Below, in pieces: positions 60,085-64,000 of a stretch of DNA of 64,000 bases. The stretch comes from Stratiolaelaps scimitus (Eukaryota > Arthropoda > Arachnida > Mesostigmata > Laelapidae). The DNA lies in contig JABWDB010000003.1 of assembly GCA_019614645.1 (NCBI GenBank), positions 24,761,001 through 24,825,000 on the forward strand, given 5' to 3'. Every line of letters begins with the position of its first letter. Within the stretch, counting starts at the first letter, position 1. A model generated the notes under the pieces. It was not told the origin of the DNA. It did not search any database and saw only the letters and a program-made list of their open reading frames with translations. A program made the translations under genes and the position numbers.

Positions 60085-62190
60085 GACATATAATTGGAAA
60101 GAGAGTTACAATCGTAATGTCCGTCACCATAGGACGTATGCTGTGTGGCCGATCGATGTCCGTCTGTTTATCTGAGCACTAATTCATGGACATAATAAAT
60201 AAATAAGAGTCGAAGCGATCGCGAACGTAGTTGGTGTATTTGTTCGTGTATTTGTTCACAACACAAACGCGTCGTTACCTCCGTTCCGCGGCATCGCAGA
60301 TGTCATATTGTGTTGCGTATCACAGGGCTTCAACGAGTTGCTTCCTTATCGCGCAGCAATGCATCGAGAAAATTGCATGCCAGCCTCATTTGCGGCTTAT
60401 TGCTGGACACACCAGCAATGAGCCGCTTCTTAGATGATCGAAGATGTGGTGTATTATCGTCGATAACGCTTTCTCTGGCTCCGTCTCTCACACTTCTCTG
60501 GATACCCCACACGACGGCACATAGACATCGTACATATGGTTACACTCGCAAGTGAAATATAAAGTAAGCGGTATCGGCAAAATGTTTGCGGCGTTCGCCC
60601 ATTTGACAAGATGGATACGTTAGTTCAGGGCTCTTCTCTTGTCGTAGATGAATGTTTGTTTTTCCGTTGGTGTTTATATTCTTGCTGGTTTATCAGTCAG
60701 TTAACTTTGTTGATTGCTGCTTGCTTGCTTATGCTACCCATTAACTTCGGAACTGTGCCCACTGCAAGGTCTTATGGTTGGAGGCGCAGGTATATATTTA
60801 CATATACATACATATATAAATACACCTTAGATCTGGTGACATAACATTCTACAGTCATATGAAGTGAGTCAATAGATATCCAGCTGGTAGCCAGGTTTTC
60901 CAATCGGCTCTAATAATTCTATTTGGAAAGAGCTAAACTTATATGAAAGTACCGATGTTGCGTGATGATGTTGTGCTTCCATTACATAGACAGGAGGCTT
61001 AGAAAAATACTCAATCACTGATTATTGCTGGCATGGTGTGGGTTAATCACACTCATAAACTTGTATTCGTTTGTTGTAGAACTGCATTTTGTGATAGAAA
61101 ATAGATGTGCACCGTGTGTATCGAGTTCACATTGCAATGTATATGTTTTGCACCAAATACGATTAAGTTTGCATTCACTTAGATCTAATGGATGAATATT
61201 ATGATCAAGGTGTGGACAAAAGGTTATCAAATCAGACCTTCAGATTCATTTGCACGCATAACCCCCAGATAGAATACTGCATCCACAAGGCTGAGTTTAC
61301 CACAAAGCTGGTGTTCGTAATTAGAATAGTGCTTTTAACCAAGGCATGATTAAGGTAAGGTGTCTCAGTGGGCTCACACATGTCCTGCACAAGTTTATGA
61401 GCTTGACATAATAATATTTGGCACAGAGATTCGTTCATTGTCACCCAAAGTAAGTCAAGCGCTATCTACACGCGAAGCTGCGCGATCCGCAATCAATTCT
61501 GTTGGCTGAATAGTATCCATGTTACTGGGTACTACAAAGATATTGTCTAAAATCAGTGACACAATTAGGACATGTGGCGATGGCGACAGGGCATCTGGCC
61601 TAAGCGGTTATGTTGACCTCCGAAGGAGGCTATGACTGGCATTGCACAGCCACAAGGGAAGACTCTGCGCCCTTGTCCCCTGTGGCGGAGCCTTTGGCCG
61701 TGGATGGGATGGGCCCCCCCAAGGTTTCCCGTTACTGGGTTACAGCCTTCACCTCATTCTATTTTAATTTTTCGTTTAATATTAACTGTCCATGCACAAT
61801 ATTTAGAATCGTTTTCTCCTAAGACCAGCTTTAATTTTTGCCTAACCAGTTTTCCCTAAGAAACAGCAAAACGTAGCATCATTTTTCAACGATTCTGTGT
61901 ACCGCTGCGCCTATGTTTCTGCTACAATTTCACGTTGATATAGGTACCCTATATTTGTATACGTTTGTGCGTTCGCATCTTCGTTTTATGGAGATATTTT
62001 TTTTCGGCTATATCCCGCTTGTTGTCTTAGTATTACCAGCTGCTCAATTCATCTCTATTTGCTACTCGGTGGCGTTCGCAATTTTCTCAGGCGCGCCTTG
62101 TGCCTTGTATTTTCAACGCTGCCTCCACGGTCCCCCAGAAAGTGCTGCGATAGATACAACATTGGCGTATCACACTGCCTGCTTAGATAC
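58740..62190. other. Non-coding stretch
   Basis: AT-moderate with AAT repeats near 59849-59862, the long TA run at 60027, and small TA tracts near 60790-60820. Near 61597-61615 GGCCTAAGCGG matches an RNA polymerase III A box, but no B box follows. No gene is supported. Confidence 0.4.
60027..60082. repeat. (TA)28 microsatellite, longest in the window
   Basis: 56 bases of uninterrupted TA, preceded by (CA)n and (TATC)n tracts. Confidence 0.95.
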
Positions 62191-64000
62191 AAATGCTACT
62201 GTTGTTGTTGTTGCCGCGAGCAAAAGACAGCGAGAGAGGCATGAAGGAGATTGTCCATTTTGCTTCGTTCGACTCGTTGCCTACGATAGCTCACATCGAC
62301 ACTCGCAAACCTATTTATGCACACACACACACAGACACACATAGACGCTCATACGGATACACAGTGAGAAACGCACACAGGGCACCGCAGGGGAGGAAGG
62401 CGCCTGCCTATAGAGGAACACACATTCAGCAAATGTTGGGATTGCTGGTGCTTGTTCGTTGTCGATTTTCGGCCCCCGCCTTCCGTGGGCCGAAATGGGC
62501 CGGAAAAGACGGACATCACAGACGTCACCAGCGACGACAAAAGTGGTATTACCGGCAGCAGTGGCGGAAATTTTCAAGAGTTACTCTTTACGCGCTTTCT
62601 TTTCCTGTTATCAGTAAGACAAGTTTGGCCTCAGTTTGGTCGTCTTGTCGTATATCATATCCCGTCGATACCGCCCATGTTTGGCGTGTTCAAATATTTG
62701 CTTGTTTTGTACCGTATCGTACGCAGCTGCACCGCGTTACCAGCTCTGGCTTGCGTTTAAGAAAGCATAATAGATTGCGACCTCGTGTTCGAGTCCTTGT
62801 TTTCGCGTGGGTGTGCGAAACACTGAAGCTGGAGTCATTTACATACGTTTTACTGCTATACACCATATCTCGAAGTGGAGAGGAATCGATTGATGGATTG
62901 GTCCCGAGATTGAGACGTAGCCGAGGATTTCGAAGAAGACGAAACGCGACAACGTAAACAAACAATAGGGACCGAGAAAGGGAGAGAGATCATTTGCTGG
63001 GGAAATTTGTTAAACATTCGCACCATAGTTGACGGATTCTTCATTGTGCGTCCGGCAGAGCTGACTAGATAGCGTGTTTCTTGTTTGTCTATCAGAGACG
63101 AGGCAGACAGCGGTGGCGAAACAAGATTTCCCAATTTACAGTAACTGCAACCTCCGACCCATAATCAACGAGCGGTTGGGAGCTAATCATTCGAAGCTCG
63201 GTGGAGGGGTTATTGCCGCGGTGGGACACCGACAGATTGATTCGCCATTGGTTGTTACGAAGTTCAATCTGTAGGGAAGTGTCTACATTATATCTGCTGC
63301 TAGTGTATTATATATATTGATATATCTGAGTGAGTCGGTTTTGAGGCATTGAGGCAAATGCTACACTTTAATCAAAGAAAATCTTCGGTGCTGTTTGCAT
63401 ATTGTAGAGGGAGGGCGACAGAAAAAGGCTATGCCTAGGCTATTCTGATGGTGTATGAATATTATTTATACGATATCATATATAGTACTATGTAATTCCC
63501 TACTAATGATGAGATCAACTCGATGTAAATTGCATCGGACATACAGTAATATGATGAACTTGGTCTAATTCACAGCAACGTTTGATCTGTAGGGCTGCTC
63601 TTGAAGGGAAACACCCAGAGGAGAGTAGTTACGAAATCCCAATCGAAATCCTTACGATAAATATACAGTAGTTAAGGCAATACAAGTAAAAAGACAAAAT
63701 CGTAGAACAAAAAGTTACGAAATCCCAATTATCACATAAACGTGAGTTATAATAATGCGTTTGGTCGCTCTCAGCAGGTGTGGTAAAATCCAACGTCTGT
63801 AGCAGTAGTAGGAGTATTCTGTTAGAGTTACTATAGGCGACTATTTATTCATAGTTCTCAGCTGGCGTCGATAAGTGCATACGTGAGTATCTACCACGCA
63901 GCTATAGGTCGGGTCAGGTGAATTAGCTAATGGTCGTCGTTGCCCTCGTGATCCGCACGCTGGTTTTTTCTGAGAGACATTTTGTTGTGTTCATCGAAAA
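62191..64000. other. Non-coding stretch to the right edge
   Basis: A (CA)n tract near 62320-62342 explains the HTHTDTH run in the 254-codon + frame at 62193-62957, which has no domain and is not called. GTTACGAAATCCCAAT occurs twice, at 63628 and 63714. No gene is supported. Confidence 0.4.
63628..63729. repeat. 16-bp direct repeat, 86 bases apart
   Basis: GTTACGAAATCCCAAT at 63628-63643 and again at 63714-63729, exact. The sequence between is unrelated, so this is not a tandem array. Confidence 0.8.

Noticed and set aside
61597..61700. tRNA-derived SINE
   Set aside because: An A-box-like word is present but no B box, no tail and no second copy.
62193..62957. 254-codon + frame
   Set aside because: Runs through a (CA)n tract (HTHTDTH) and is otherwise Arg/His-rich without any motif.
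1..64000. CRISPR arrays, operons, prophage or other prokaryotic systems
   Set aside because: The tandem repeats seen are microsatellite or minisatellite types, and gene structure is spliced and eukaryotic.

Overview
This window looks like animal nuclear DNA, most likely from an arthropod. A mite or other arachnid is my guess, but nothing here fixes the species. The evidence is GT/AG-type splice signals, a spliced exon of an SLC16-type monocarboxylate transporter at the left edge, a metazoan-style 28S rRNA fragment, very many (TA)n, (CT)n, (CA)n and (CAG)n microsatellites, and long stretches with no coding capacity. There are no bacterial operons, ribosome binding sites, phage genes or CRISPR arrays. 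Most long open frames overlap other open frames on both strands in GC-rich, stop-poor DNA, or run through microsatellites (IYIYIY or HTHTH tracts), and I treat them as chance.

Layout. 1-250 is the 3' part of a transporter exon on the + strand, closed by a splice donor. From about 251 to 54,500 the sequence is mainly intronic or intergenic. It contains two TA-cored hairpins 0.9 kb apart (one a perfect 82-bp palindrome), a four-unit minisatellite, an AT-rich block full of homeodomain-type TAAT motifs, several GC-rich blocks (8.0-9.3, 25.6-26.4, 27.4-29.4, 31.5-33.6, 38.3-41.5 and 42.3-43.3 kb), and a handful of unproven exon candidates. The best of these on the + strand are 32,878-33,016 and 33,726-33,800, which lie downstream of the CpG-rich block at 27.4-29.4 kb. 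A strong acceptor-donor fusion at 43,692/43,693 fits the consensus for recursive splicing of a long intron. A short decayed piece resembling Ty3/Gypsy reverse transcriptase lies at about 48.4-48.5 kb on the minus strand.

The most convincing complete gene is on the minus strand at 54,571-56,023. It has three coding exons whose splice phases all agree, a 5'-UTR acceptor just before the ATG, a signal peptide, and a Cys-rich middle exon, predicting a secreted protein of about 220 residues that I do not recognise. To its right, 58,412-58,680 holds the 5' end of a 28S rRNA with changes at normally invariant positions, so probably a pseudogene. It is followed directly by a 49-bp repeat whose only other copy noticed here is at about 21.95 kb. 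The rest, to 64,000, is microsatellite-rich non-coding sequence.

The genes do not form an evident pathway. The transporter would act in the plasma membrane and the minus-strand gene product would be secreted; I see no functional link between them. I did not find an obviously new multi-gene system. The items most worth checking are the unrecognised secreted gene, the recursive-splice site, the 28S-plus-repeat junction and the TA-cored hairpins.
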